Part shown: one piece after another, positions 22,644 to 34,246 of the stretch
Layout: each line of letters starts with the position of its first letter
Numbering within the stretch: the stretch's first letter is position 1
NCBI GenBank assembly: GCA_024704765.1
Contig: JAKMXF010000003.1
Coordinates: 140,887-204,886, forward strand
Direction of reading: 5' to 3'
Source: Oopsacas minuta
Taxonomy: Eukaryota; Porifera; Hexactinellida; Lyssacinosida; Leucopsacidae
DNA: 64,000 nt
Program-made: the position numbers and the translations under genes
The notes under the pieces: generated by a model
What the model was told of the DNA's origin: nothing
The model's database searches: none
The model's input: only the letters and a program-made list of their open reading frames with translations

Positions 22644-23405
22644 CTATGTAGGAACTTTCTTATAACTTTTTAGTATTGGATAAATATTCTCGAATGCATC
22701 GTAGATTTCTTGCCTTACTTTAGCTCCTGTCAATACGACTTTACCCGATACGAATATTAGTAGTACAATCTTTGGTGTGTACATTCTGTATATTAGTCCG
22801 GGGAATAGCTCAGGTTCATAGCTAGAGAATTGTGAATGAGCAAATACGAGGCCTTCTAAACGAATAGGGAATTTTACGTCACAACTACCTACAATGTTTT
22901 GTATCTTAAAATCTTTGAATTTAGCAGGGAAACCGAGTTTTTGGATAACACGTGCGTATTTTCTCGCAGCTAATTTGGACTTTTCCTCGTCCTTTGCCCC
23001 TGTACATACCATTTTACCAGATGAAAAGATAAGTGCGGTTGTTCTAGGATCTCGGATTCTCATAATAACTGCCGCAAAACGTTTTGGATTATATTCAGCA
23101 TTCCTCGCGTGTAAGGCAATCTTTTTCAATTCCAATTTACAGCCTAGATTCACAGTAGATACGATATTTTGTAGTTGAGGCACTATACCAGATGATACGT
23201 TTGTACCAAAAGGGGAAGCTGGACTCTGGCTAAACAGACTGCTGGGGGAGTTCTGAAAATGTGCGGGGGACGGATAAATCGCAGAAGGATTGGGTGACTC
23301 CCTCACAGCATAGCGGGATGAATGAGGTGTCAAGGCGTTGGATGGGAAATCATCATCAATAGCTTGAGACGATGTCGGCTTAGTGAAATGATTTGAAGAT
23401 GCCAT
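22644..23405 (-). CDS. TBP: TATA-box-binding protein
   Basis: A single-exon frame of 253 residues. The short N-terminus is Ser/Pro-rich without a polyglutamine tract. The conserved saddle (about residues 78-250) holds the two direct repeats: repeat 1 has [20 protein letters not shown] and [22 protein letters not shown], and repeat 2 has [16 protein letters not shown] and [19 protein letters not shown]. The intercalating phenylalanines (IF in each repeat) are kept. TBP nucleates Pol I, II and III pre-initiation complexes. Divergence in repeat 2 is ordinary. An acceptor-like TTCAG stands one base before the ATG, so a 5' UTR intron or trans-splice site is likely. Confidence 0.96.
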   Translation of the reverse strand: MASSNHFTKPTSSQAIDDDFPSNALTPHSSRYAVRESPNPSAIYPSPAHFQNSPSSLFSQSPASPFGTNVSSGIVPQLQNIVSTVNLGCKLELKKIALHARNAEYNPKRFAAVIMRIRDPRTTALIFSSGKMVCTGAKDEEKSKLAARKYARVIQKLGFPAKFKDFKIQNIVGSCDVKFPIRLEGLVFAHSQFSSYEPELFPGLIYRMYTPKIVLLIFVSGKVVLTGAKVRQEIYDAFENIYPILKSYKKVPT

Positions 23406-24512
23406 TCTGAATTAATAATTAAGAAGACAAAAATACATATATGTATATCAGTGCAATGTAATCTCTATATAGCAATAGGAGATTGTAAACTGTAAATTCC
23501 ACCGTTATAAATATGATTAAACTAGACACAACTCGACACAGATCTACTATCTCAAGTTAAAATGAGTAGAAACACTTTTATACAATATATGCTTGTTAAA
23601 ACGTGGTGTATAGTAGGAATGGTTACACTACACTAGACAAGGAGAATAGAAAACTTTTGATAAACTTCATTGCTAATACATTAAGGATCAAGGCAGTGGA
23701 CAAATATATCATTCCTATTGCTATAGGATATGTGTGGTAAGTTCCTTAAACGTGAAGTCTGTTTATTATTAACAAGATTTTTGGTCCCGTGAGGGTTCAC
23801 AATAAGCAACCCTGATTGTATTGCAATAAAATAGGAAATAATGGCATTCCGTTCCTTTGCAAATTGTATTCAAACTCTCCTAAGCCAGCTAAAAACCTCC
23901 CAAGTGCTCATAAAATCACAAACTACCTCTAGGTGAAGCTCAGAATAAATCCAAGAAAATGAGAGATTTTTGCAATGAAACAATACAATCAATCAAAAAT
24001 CTGTTTTATGGAAAACTTCTAAACAATAAATTCCTATGAGAAGTTATATAACTGTATAAGACAGCAGTTCCCAACCTTTTTCCTCGTTGACCCCCTATCC
24101 AATTTTAACACATTCTGTGGATCCCATTGTCGTCTGTGGGCCACCAAGGGGTTCATGGACCCCAGGCTGGGGACAGCTGGTACCAGATGTATCAGACATG
24201 GACAAGGTAATCTATTAGATTTTATAGCCATTTTAGTTTATGATAAAAGTACAAAATACTACACAAAGATATTATGACGTAACAATATACGGGTGTAGTA
24301 TATATTAATAGTACGAGAATGAGCCTCAAATAGAATCAAACAGCACACAAATAATAATAGCACAAATATTAAAAAGTACTAGAAATAGGAACATACTGAT
24401 AAGCTGAGCTAGTTAGAGAGTGACTAAGCAACTAATCTCTAAGCGGAGAGTATTTTACATTGAATATTCAGAATATCTACACCTGATGGTCGAGAGGAAG
24501 GAACGAGGAGGT
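23406..24512. other. spacer between TBP and the myotubularin gene
   Basis: About 1.1 kb, AT-rich. A hAT-like family D element occupies 24062-24180. I see no gene or RNA in the rest. Confidence 0.5.
24062..24180. mobile_element. MITE family D (hAT-like), copy 2
   Basis: Starts CAGCAGTTCCCAACC and ends GGCTGGGGACAGCTGG, with GGTTCATGGACCCCAGG near the right end. It is in inverted orientation relative to the copy at 10.5 kb. Confidence 0.75.
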
Positions 24513-27008
24513 TCATGGTATATCGGGGGATTTAAAGTTCATATGACCGTCTAGGCGATCGAAACAGTTCGCGCATACACGAACGCTTTCGTGGAGGTTT
24601 TCGTCTGGTACTGGTATGTAGAAGTTCGAACATTTTCCGCAGAATACGCGGCCACATTTACGGCAGTGATGTTTTCGGGATGCCAGCCAGAAAGAGGCCT
24701 GACATTTGGAACAATGTGTAGCAGCATGGTCCGGGACCCAGAGAGTGAAATCAGAATCCGATTTTCTAACTACTTGCCATCCCCGCTCCTCCCCAACAAC
24801 TCCTGTAACATTAGGAACTTGAGTAACGTCGTGACCGTACGGAGTGTGTCCGTTAAATGTTGGAGCTGAATGTGCCGCACCCCCACGCCCCAGCTGTTTG
24901 GACAGATTATTGATACATTCCTGGAGTTCATCTCGTATCGGGGGTAGACCATCAGCTTCGATACTATTCACTTTTTCAGGTAGCGGGGGTGGTGAATTTC
25001 CCTCAGGCTTACGGTTTGTAGCAAATACAGTCATTTCTATATTGAGTTGACTAATAGGCAAACTGAATGGGATTATATCTCGTATGAAATCAGGAGAAAT
25101 ACCACACGGTTTCTTATTGAATGTTGTGAAGAGAGGAGCAGTGTATAGCTCTGAGAAGAGAGACATCTTCGATACGTGACAAGCCGGAAATAACACTTCT
25201 TGGTATTCTGACTTGTAAAAAGAGTTAAAGAATTCTTGTTTATTTGTGTCTAACAGTGACCAGACCGAGAACGTCTGTGTGTGTGTAAAGTTGTCGTGTC
25301 TCTCTCTATCGCAATTAAATAAAAAAGTTCCGAATAGTGAAGAGAAAGTGTGTTGAGCAAGTTTAATCAGGAAAGAAGTGTTGAATTCGAATGCGATAGG
25401 AAACTGTTTGATCATTTGATGGACACAGTCTAAGAACTGAAGGAATATAGGACACCTCTCTCCCTCATCAGGAGGGAAAGTAGTTAGAGGAATGTTACCG
25501 TTTCTGTCAGCGAATTTATGACCAAACGATAAGAACTCCCTCTCTACAACAACACGGAAACCAGGGATAGTACGATAATAGGGATCCAGTAGTAGTTCGG
25601 ATAACGCTACAATCTGGGATGTTCGATCCCAACCATCCGAGCAATGCACTAAGACAGGCCGCTGCTTAACATGGATCAAGTGAGTGACACTTACAGCAGC
25701 TTTCAAAAGACAACTAAGATGAGATAACCATTTCGTGCTATCGAGGGAAGATAGCCAAGAGCTAGTATCAAGTGAATGTAGTAGAGTAGTCAGTGAATAG
25801 AAACTCTTCCTGATAATATGTATATTAGGCAGATTCAGGTATTCAATATCACAGTCATAATACTCAGTGTATTCAGTACCACCTCCCTTAACTTTGTTAC
25901 CAATTGCCGCTGTGTATGATCTACAATCTACAACACATAGCCGTGGAGCAGCTGTGTTACTGCCCTCAGCGAGTGGCGATTCTTCACGTCCTGTGTTCTC
26001 AGCGATTTGTCGTCTATCGTTCAGTGTACACAGAGATATAGCACACATGATTTTCTCATCACTCAGATTACGCCAGTTAAAAAACCCTACATGTGGCTGA
26101 GCGCTGCGACACAATACAGAACCATTCTCAGGATGTCGCCAGGACACAGCTGGGAACCTCCTAAACGATCGGAACCCAGCGGCCTCTTTTATGACGTCAT
26201 TTGATATAGGTCGTGGCACAACTATTAACTCAGGATATGAATCACATACACCGTAATTCTTATTCACGTTAGATACACGCCAACCGATACTTCCAGTAGT
26301 TATGCCTTGTCTTATGATGTCATCTTCTAACCATTTCTTAGCTTCATTACCCACACATTTGAAAGGTGGGGAAACTGGTTCCGTGGGAGATTCTAGTTTC
26401 TCTTTCAAGCAGGTGTCTTGCCAGCCTGACCAGAAGTAGTACGCGAATAGTGGAGCCCGCTCCTCTGGTTTCTGACCTTTTGAGTCGGTGAAAACTCCCG
26501 TGATCCCTTGCACGATCCGCTCGTACCAGCGCAATAACGTCTCGTTATCTGAGAACTTATAAAAGGTAGATCGTCCATCTTTGGTAGTGAATAGCATTTG
26601 GTTATTCTCTTGCTTATCCATACTCTCTATCATCGTGAGAGGAAGATTCAGGAACGCGTCGTGTCTCAAAATAAACAATCTAAAGTTCGTAACACAGACA
26701 AGATCATCATTAGATTTCCCGAGGTACAATTCGTGCTCTCCCTGGAGTTTTGAGAACGGAATACGACGCTCCACTCCATCATAATAAGGTTTCGGTTCTG
26801 GATGTAGGTTCCCGGTCAACATATGTGTGAATGTTCCCTCCTTCGCGTCTCTGAACTTCGGTGTCGAAATCGTGGGTTTATCCTCTTGGTAAGACTCGTC
26901 CATATCCAATCCTGATGTACTCTCTGATTGAATTGTACCGTTTTTATACATTTCCAAAGATGGGTATGGTCTTAGAGCAGATGTTTTTTTTTGTTGGAAA
27001 AAATCCAT
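24513..27008 (-). CDS. MTMR3/4-type myotubularin phosphatase with C-terminal FYVE domain
   Basis: A single-exon frame of 831 residues. Domain order is a PH-GRAM region (about residues 75-175), a myotubularin phosphatase core (about 200-560) with the active-site loop HCSDGWDRT (Cys and Arg present, so a live enzyme), a short linker, and a FYVE zinc finger (about 760-825) with WVPDHAATHC, RKHHCRKCG and the paired cysteines. This architecture is that of MTMR3/MTMR4, which remove the 3-phosphate from PI3P and PI(3,5)P2 on endosomes and autophagosomes. Human relatives are longer (about 1,200 residues) because of their linker before FYVE. The absence of introns in so long a gene is notable beside the intron-rich neighbours. 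Confidence 0.92.
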   Translation of the reverse strand: MDFFQQKKTSALRPYPSLEMYKNGTIQSESTSGLDMDESYQEDKPTISTPKFRDAKEGTFTHMLTGNLHPEPKPYYDGVERRIPFSKLQGEHELYLGKSNDDLVCVTNFRLFILRHDAFLNLPLTMIESMDKQENNQMLFTTKDGRSTFYKFSDNETLLRWYERIVQGITGVFTDSKGQKPEERAPLFAYYFWSGWQDTCLKEKLESPTEPVSPPFKCVGNEAKKWLEDDIIRQGITTGSIGWRVSNVNKNYGVCDSYPELIVVPRPISNDVIKEAAGFRSFRRFPAVSWRHPENGSVLCRSAQPHVGFFNWRNLSDEKIMCAISLCTLNDRRQIAENTGREESPLAEGSNTAAPRLCVVDCRSYTAAIGNKVKGGGTEYTEYYDCDIEYLNLPNIHIIRKSFYSLTTLLHSLDTSSWLSSLDSTKWLSHLSCLLKAAVSVTHLIHVKQRPVLVHCSDGWDRTSQIVALSELLLDPYYRTIPGFRVVVEREFLSFGHKFADRNGNIPLTTFPPDEGERCPIFLQFLDCVHQMIKQFPIAFEFNTSFLIKLAQHTFSSLFGTFLFNCDRERHDNFTHTQTFSVWSLLDTNKQEFFNSFYKSEYQEVLFPACHVSKMSLFSELYTAPLFTTFNKKPCGISPDFIRDIIPFSLPISQLNIEMTVFATNRKPEGNSPPPLPEKVNSIEADGLPPIRDELQECINNLSKQLGRGGAAHSAPTFNGHTPYGHDVTQVPNVTGVVGEERGWQVVRKSDSDFTLWVPDHAATHCSKCQASFWLASRKHHCRKCGRVFCGKCSNFYIPVPDENLHESVRVCANCFDRLDGHMNFKSPDIP

Positions 27009-27993
27009 TTATTGTTTGTTAGATTTATCAAAGTAGGCTATAATCAAATTATAAGGTTGCTATAGTGATTCAAAATATTTATCTTAAATATTTTCAAAGA
27101 CTAATTAGGACTGAAAATATTTGAATACTTAAATACCTAAAATTGTAAATGAAAAGCATATTTAGCAGACGACATAAAAATGTCACAAGTTGAATAATAC
27201 AATTAGCAAATCGTGAGGTCACGAGGCAGTTAGTTCCCTGAAATAGTCATGCATGTATATCAGAAACTTGAACAACTACTAAAATTAGTTATCGTGTCAT
27301 AAGACAAAGGGTAATTGCTATTACGAGAACATTTGTCATGGTAAAGGAATTATTTCGAATAGGATGCAAAAAGTAAATATTTGAAGTGGCTTAAAATGCA
27401 TAGAAAACAAACAATTTTCCATTAAGAATACATATCGTGCTTACGTGATGCTTAGTATCAGAAAGGAAGAGTACCGATAAAAACTAATGTAACTGAATTT
27501 CTATACAACTATAAAGGAATATGGCATAGCAATTATTGAACACAATCTGGGGAAAGCAGTAAAAACTGTAGGACATTCAAAGGCATATACACACCATGCA
27601 CACACGAGCTTCGCAATGCACCATATCTAATCATATATACGCATTAGAAAGTTTTCAAATCATCGTACGTGTAACAATGCGCCATTTAGTGTATATAATA
27701 TTATAGAATATACGAACGGACACGTGTGTAATGATTTATGAATACATTGCATTTCTATAGAAATGCATAAATATATTTGGTAGTGCACATATTGTGTTTC
27801 GTAGTGTGCCTAATGTTACGAGTTTATACTTAGTAAGTTGAAACTCAATTGAAATACCACCAAATATAAATTGAATTTCTAATTGCAAGAAAAAGCTAAA
27901 GATTGCACAAAACTCTGACGGAATTGGAAATAATGTGGAAGGTATGGAAGGGACTTCCATAAGGGTGGCAAATTGCACTGAGGGGCAAAAAAA
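27009..27993. other. spacer between myotubularin gene and tRNA-Arg
   Basis: Nearly 1 kb of AT-rich sequence. No gene, inverted repeat or copy of the named element families was seen. Confidence 0.5.
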
Positions 27994-28066
27994 CGACCAC
28001 GATGGGACTCGAACCCACAATCTTCTGATCCGAAGTCAGACGCCTTATCCATTAGGCCACGCGGCC
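27994..28066 (-). tRNA. tRNA-Arg (anticodon TCG)
   Basis: On the minus strand a 73-nt cloverleaf starts GGCCGCGTGGCCTAATGGAT (box A). The anticodon loop is CTTCGGA, flanked by TCTGA/TCAGA, and box B is GGGTTCGAGTCCC. The acceptor stem pairs with two G-U pairs. A run of seven T follows immediately, the Pol III terminator. It has no intron. Confidence 0.95.
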
Positions 28067-29088
28067 ACAAATATTAAATTACTATTTTAGAGTTATAATA
28101 GCATCATATTCTGTGAGGCCCACCCAAAAAATCTATAAAAGTAAGGTTTGGATGCTATTCCAAAGCTAGGTGGTAGAACTGAATATGATTTCTAGGGTTA
28201 TTCGAGCTAAAAGGAAATATATGAGAATATGATTAATCGCCAAATCATTAAGAAATACTAACTTATGAAATATTTTAGACCTCAGGCGCACATCTACACC
28301 CTCAAATGTACCCACATGCAAATTTTGATATCGATTGGACTGTAAGATTGGCCACAGAGACGTCTGTAACCTTACACACCGTATATGCTAGGTAATGTCA
28401 CTAGAGCAACTGCACACTAGTAATCTATTCATTCATATTTTGCCAGTAAACGATTCTATCAACTTATAATTCATGGTTCTCAGCTGTTTGTTAGTAGAAA
28501 TTACGGCTGACCATAAAGTGACGGTTCCCTTAGACAAAATTTCCCAAAATTATCCAACCAGTACTAATAGCACGGTAGATTGCGAATCTGCATTATTCAC
28601 TAGCAGATGCCAGACAGAAATTTTTGGTGAAATTCCTACTCCTGATACAGGATCACATCACTCTGGCCAGACTATGCATACTATATTATTCATATTGAAG
28701 TCTTTTGGCAACGAAAATTGTGGTAAATAGTTTTGTTACAATAGCCGAAACCCTCAAATCATAAGGCCCCAGTAGTCTAGTTATGATGTGAGGAATTGCC
28801 CCGAGACACAACTTTTAGGGAAGAAGACACTTTGACCTACATTTTGCAATTTTAGCATATAAAACGCATTTAGGTGTCAAGATATGCTAAGTGGTTGAGT
28901 CACAAGCAATGGTGTCATAAATGAGCATACTCCTATCAGTTATATACGTATATTTAAATACTTTAATGATTGAACAAAGTATTGTAAAAAGTATATACAA
29001 ACTTGAAAACAATGCCGCAGTTAAATTAGGTCATCGCAGATGGCAAAATGAATGAATAAATAACAACAAATTAGCAGTTGAAATTAGA
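28067..29088. other. spacer between tRNA-Arg and the RIM-BP-like gene
   Basis: About 1 kb, AT-rich. An open frame at 28473-28730 on the plus strand has no recognisable features and I do not call it. Nothing else is seen. Confidence 0.45.
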
Positions 29089-30792
29089 TTAGTGATGTCG
29101 TTTAAGATCATCAAGTTGTCGTTTGTATGCGTCAGCCTGCAAGGCTCGTTGTTCAAACATTTGTAGACGCTCAATTTCATCTCGTTGCTCTTCCATCTTA
29201 TGTGTAAGTCTCTCATGAACTTGCTCTAGTCTTTGGTTTCGTTCGCGGAGTCTGTTAATTTGTTTTTCACTCTGTGTTTCCTGCATTTTCTCTTGCTCTC
29301 TATCCTCCAGCAGTCGTGTTGTCTGATCCCTCGCGGCCTGGTATTCATTCTTAAGACACTCGCAGCGTATTATTAGTGCGTCTTTCTGCTCGTTCAATTC
29401 ATTCAACTCTTTTTGATATTCTTCCCTCTCTTGTTCAAACTCTAACAGCATTCCTTCACGGTCCTCTTGTGCTGCATAACCATTCACTGGGTAGTCACGT
29501 ATTTTCTCATGCATGTCTATATTCTCGTTGAGGAGACCGTCGTTTTCTTCCCTCAATTCTGTAACTCTAGCTTGCCAATTTTCAGCCTCATTCCTGGATA
29601 ACTCAAGTTGATTCACAAGCAAGGAATAATCCTCTTCCATTATACTACAGCGATTCTCCAGTTCGTTACATTTCTCCTCCAATCGAGTTACAATTCCTCG
29701 CAACTCTTCCCGCTGTTTCTTCAATCTCCAAATCTTTTCATCTTGCCCTGTAGGGGTGGATGTCTGAGAAATCTGTCCGCCCAAACGACTCCCTGATCGG
29801 TGATTCATCAATTCATCGTTCTCGTTTTTGAGCATTCGTACCGTGTTCTCTAAACTCACGATTTTCTTGCTCATATCCTTTTGCGATACAGAAAAGTTGA
29901 AACCGACAGTTTTAAGAGAAGCGCCGTGTCCATGAACACGTTGTTTGTACGTCAAGAGTTCTCTCTCCAGCAATTCTTTGCTCAATTCAAGGAGATCAAC
30001 TTTTCTCATTAGTTGTAGAATTTCGGATTCCTTATCTTTCAAAATTTCATCTAATTTCTTTTTTTCGCGAGAATTGTCACTAGTAAAACGTCGATTCATG
30101 TCCGTAATGGTTTCTATTTTTTCTTTATGCTCTAGCTTCATTCTATGGATTTCCTGTCTCTTATCAAAATCCCCCTCTCTGATATTTCGAATGGTCACAG
30201 TCAAGGCCTCCTTGTCGTCTGTCAAATGCGATATTTTCTGCAAATATGAACCTTCCTTCTCTTTCCAATGTTCTTGCATTTTTTTAATTTTGTTATTCCA
30301 TTTCTCTTCCAACTTTATTTCTGTTACAATAATTGCATTTTCTTTATCAAAACCTACAATAAATAATTTTCGTATAAATTTTATTCCAGAATATTCTAAC
30401 TTTCGTGGACCCCTCCAATAGGTGAATTACAAATTTTGAGGTCTTGGAAACCGATGTTTCATTCGAACCAAAAAGTTAAATTTATTCAAACCATTTTATT
30501 ATAACTTACCGAATTGTTCTCTTAGCTTTTGAATTTCCTCATTCTTTCCAGATATTTTCTCAGCCATTTCCCTATCTTTCCGTACTCTTATATCAACTTC
30601 AAGGGCGGACAATTCTTGATGTTTGTCAATATCCTTCCGCTTTGTTGACATGTTGGACTGATGATTGAGCTTGCTCTCCCATTCTTCATTACATCTGTTT
30701 ATTGCAATCACTTTTTCATGACTCACTTCTCTCAGTTTACGTTTCAAATCCTCAACTTCCTTCGTTAATAGAAAAACCTTTGATTCTGCCAT
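29089..30792 (-). CDS. coiled-coil paralogue of the RIM-binding protein N-terminus
   Basis: Exons 30792-30510 and 30353-29089 join in phase 1 to give 515 residues, almost entirely coiled coil. Over an N-terminal stretch of 32 residues 20 are identical to the RIM-binding protein on the other side of the 30.8-34.2 kb gap; short shared blocks are DLKRKLR and AINR. The single intron lies at the equivalent place and phase in both genes. Unlike that gene it has no FN3 or SH3 domains and ends shortly after the coiled coil (DDLKRHH). It therefore appears to be an inverted duplicate that kept only the scaffold or oligomerisation part. It could dimerise with the full-length protein, but that is inference. 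The function is unknown. Confidence 0.8.
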
Positions 30793-33700
30793 TACACTTG
30801 ATTTTAAAATTATATATTTGATCAATTAAGCTATTTATATATAGCAACTGATTGTATAGAATGGAATGTATGTGGTTAGTGTCATATTGCCTATTAAGCT
30901 ATTGTGAATTAATGGTATTGTGGCCCTCACTTTCAATCATTGAATGCAATTGATTTTCTTTCTTCGTATAGAAACTAGAATTCATATGATTTCCTGTGTG
31001 CAAATTGAAAGTTCAAAAGTAGAGTATTACTTGAAAACGAAAGTGTAAGAATTTGGTAATATTTAGTGATACGAACTATTGTAGAAGGTTTATTTTTAGA
31101 ATATTGAAAATGATTTATCATATTAATTGTATTACTTTCCAGCTGACTAGTGCACGGAATTTTCCGATAATGATTCCGTAATGTGTAGAAAATCCATGTT
31201 GAATTGTCTACCTGTAACTCCTAGGTTGTTCAGTTGGCTTTTTAATGTTTGACAAAACATTACAAGAATTTACATACTGCAACTCTCCCTGATATGAGGT
31301 TTGTAAGTAAGGTTAAATATGAATTTCTGCATAATTATAGAAGGAATGCTCTTAACATGGAATTTCACCACTCAAAAACAATAATTTTCAGTACAGTCAA
31401 CTCCATCGAAGCTTAAGGAGCCGCGATAATCACTTTGATAGAAGTTCGCGGTTTGGGACGATATTAATGTGTACAATTTCAGATTTGGATATAAGCGGGT
31501 ATTTAGAAATATCCGTGTTCGATATAACGGGGAGTTGACTGTACAGCAGATATGTACGAATATTTGCAAATATTAGGAGCTAATAAGTTCTGATAATAAC
31601 TAATACATGGCTTTGTTTTATATTAATAGACTATTCACTTAATGCTGAATCAGTACAATATTTCAACAGAAGGAAAGGTATTCTCTGAACTCCATAGTCA
31701 TGTATTGTGTTAACAGTTAATTACGCGATTAATCGAATAATTCCCATTGTGTATTGTAGATTGCAAATACTGAAGTTTGATTTATCAAATTGTCAAGTTT
31801 TCCAGTCAGAGTCGAGTCTTAATTAAGTCCGGGAAATTGTGTCGAAACAGTAATTGTTCAGTTGTTTAGTAAACAAAGCTAACTACTAAATGCAATTTGT
31901 CATCAAAATCTCGATTACGGGCTGTGCCGACGTAATTTTCACTCAATTAATTACAGTGGATTATTGAGACAATAATATTCTACTAAATACAATAATCACT
32001 TTTAGCCAAGGAATTCTAATATTGTATGTCGAATTATAGGTCCCTGTTTATCCCTATTAGCAGGTGGAAGCTAATCTCTAAGGACAGTTTTCAGTAAAAA
32101 ATGTTTAGTTGCATTCATACATAGTTCAATAGTTGAAATAGCTTTCCCTCTGTGTCCTGTGTGAGCGAGATTTTTGTACAAATCACTCACAAACGGTGGA
32201 ATTTTGCAAAAAATACCCTTATGACATCTGTTCACATTTACGAGTCTTTACCTTGAATATGAAATATTTCGTGAGTGTCCCTTCCGGTAAAGTTCAACAC
32301 GTGTCCAAAATTTTACCATGGTATGCTTATATATGCTGATTGCCTACTTATTTCAATAATCATTATTGATTTTATTTAGCATTCACTTGCCAAATAATAA
32401 CAGGACTTCTCAGGGAATTCTTGTAAACTTTACCAGTTATAATCATTCATTAACCAAAGTCACACGTGTTATATGATAGCCTTTCCTCTCAATGTTAATA
32501 GCTATATCCCTTATAGCCATTTGCATTGAAATGTTATCACTAAGGAATGTAATTAAATTCCATCCATTGAGATAACGTCTATTAATTAAAATTAAAATTA
32601 GTTATTAGCCATCATTACAGGAGTCGTCGGTATTTTATCAGACCTTTTCTCCATTAATTTGATATAATACATTTTTTTGTATTAAATATTGCAAAGTTAT
32701 GCTATTCAGCGGTTTAATTGATGTCTACAAAATAAATAATTTCCTGTTTTGTCTGTTAAAAGATGGCCGCCTAGAGTCAAATAGCATTTACCCGCGTAGC
32801 CTGTTTGTGCAATATTTACGATAATTACTTTTTAGAGGGTTTCATTTTCAGCTAAAGCACAGGATGTTTAGCTATTAGAAATTCAAATTTGATCATACAA
32901 TACATTATTTGCTGAATTGTGCCATACTTGGCAATAAAATGCCTTAGACAAATATTTGTATACTATATACATAACCACGATTCATGAAAAGTTGACACAA
33001 TAACCAACAAGCAACAACAAAGCTTATTTACCACCGACATATTTTATCATCCTCTTACTGATGATAAATTTCAATTGATGTTGGTCAGCCAGTCTTTCCT
33101 GGCTATGTCAACAGGACGTAATATATTAGTATGTTAGTCTAACATACCAAATAGTGGAAGAAAATTCTCATAATTTAGCCAAAACATTGAGAATCAAATG
33201 TATACACCCTAAGTAGCCAGCCAAATGCTGGTCAATGAAACAATAACTCGTATTACGGAATTCTATATATACGTAGTGTTCTTGTAAACTATGCGAATTA
33301 TCCATTCAATGTTATGTGCGATCATATTTTCCATAGAAACTATTATCATTATTAACCTTAAAAAGGTGTGATAACCAGCATATGAAGATTAATAGGTTAG
33401 GGTCTATGCAAACATCTGTCTACCTGAAAAAATGAGATGCCATTAAGGCGTATTCTCTCTCAGCTATCTTAGGGGACTTATTTCATAACACTAAAATATT
33501 TGGTAAATTGTCGAGTTTGATTGTATTGTCTCTCACAGATTTGAATCCATTCAACAAGCCATATATCTAACTTTATATCTCCAGTATTATCTAGCTGTAC
33601 AAAGTATTCCTTTTATGATATTAGCATGTGTTGTTAGTTGCTCATGCTCACTTTATGGATATAAATGTATAATATTTCTTCCCTCGATTTTATAATAGAT

Positions 33701-34246
33701 TCTCTTACAAGTACGGATAATTATTGCTTTCCTTTCTGTGGGACATAAATACAGGCCAAATGTTCCTCATTAGGGGCAGGGTGCGCCGAACTTTCTAATA
33801 TCTATCCAAGGGGTTCATTCATTATCGAGGAGTGGTCACGTGCACACATATATTTTGTATTAGTTCTATGGGGCTGAAACCCCCTGCTCCTTCTCCTCTT
33901 GAGTGTGCCGCCTATGCTTAGGGGACGTCACGTTTTCGGATATTTGTCGATGACCTGCAGAAAACAAAATTCTCCCGCTTTGTTAGGGCAGCTAATGACT
34001 AAATCTTTTATTCAATCTGACTGCATGTGTGTACATAACATTGAACATAAACACAACTAAAAAATGGAAAAATTTGCAAGTTTTGATTATTTCATTGACA
34101 ATTTGACATCTGACATATCAGCCCCGTCACTGACTGCTTATAATACTTACAGTCCTAGCACTGCTAACACTTTTAGGAACACGAATGTATATACGATATT
34201 GTGTCATATACTTATGAGTATAAATATTGGTGTATAGAGAGGGGTC
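30793..34246. other. strand-switch region between the two directional gene arms
   Basis: A 3.4 kb AT-rich stretch lies between two divergently transcribed paralogues. No open frame or splice-consistent exon could be supported on either strand. It has one family A element (31394-31541) and a GC-richer block at about 33770-33930 that resembles an old repeat. The region should contain the 5' ends and promoters of both flanking genes. Confidence 0.55.
31394..31541. mobile_element. MITE family A, copy in strand-switch region
   Basis: Starts CAGTCAACTCCATCGAAGC and ends GATATAACGGGGAGTTGACTG, with AAGCGGGTATTTAGAAATAT inside. This is the only clear family A copy outside a gene. Confidence 0.8.

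Noticed and set aside
28473-28730. 85-codon plus-strand frame in the spacer after tRNA-Arg
   Set aside because: No domain, no splice context and against the local gene polarity.
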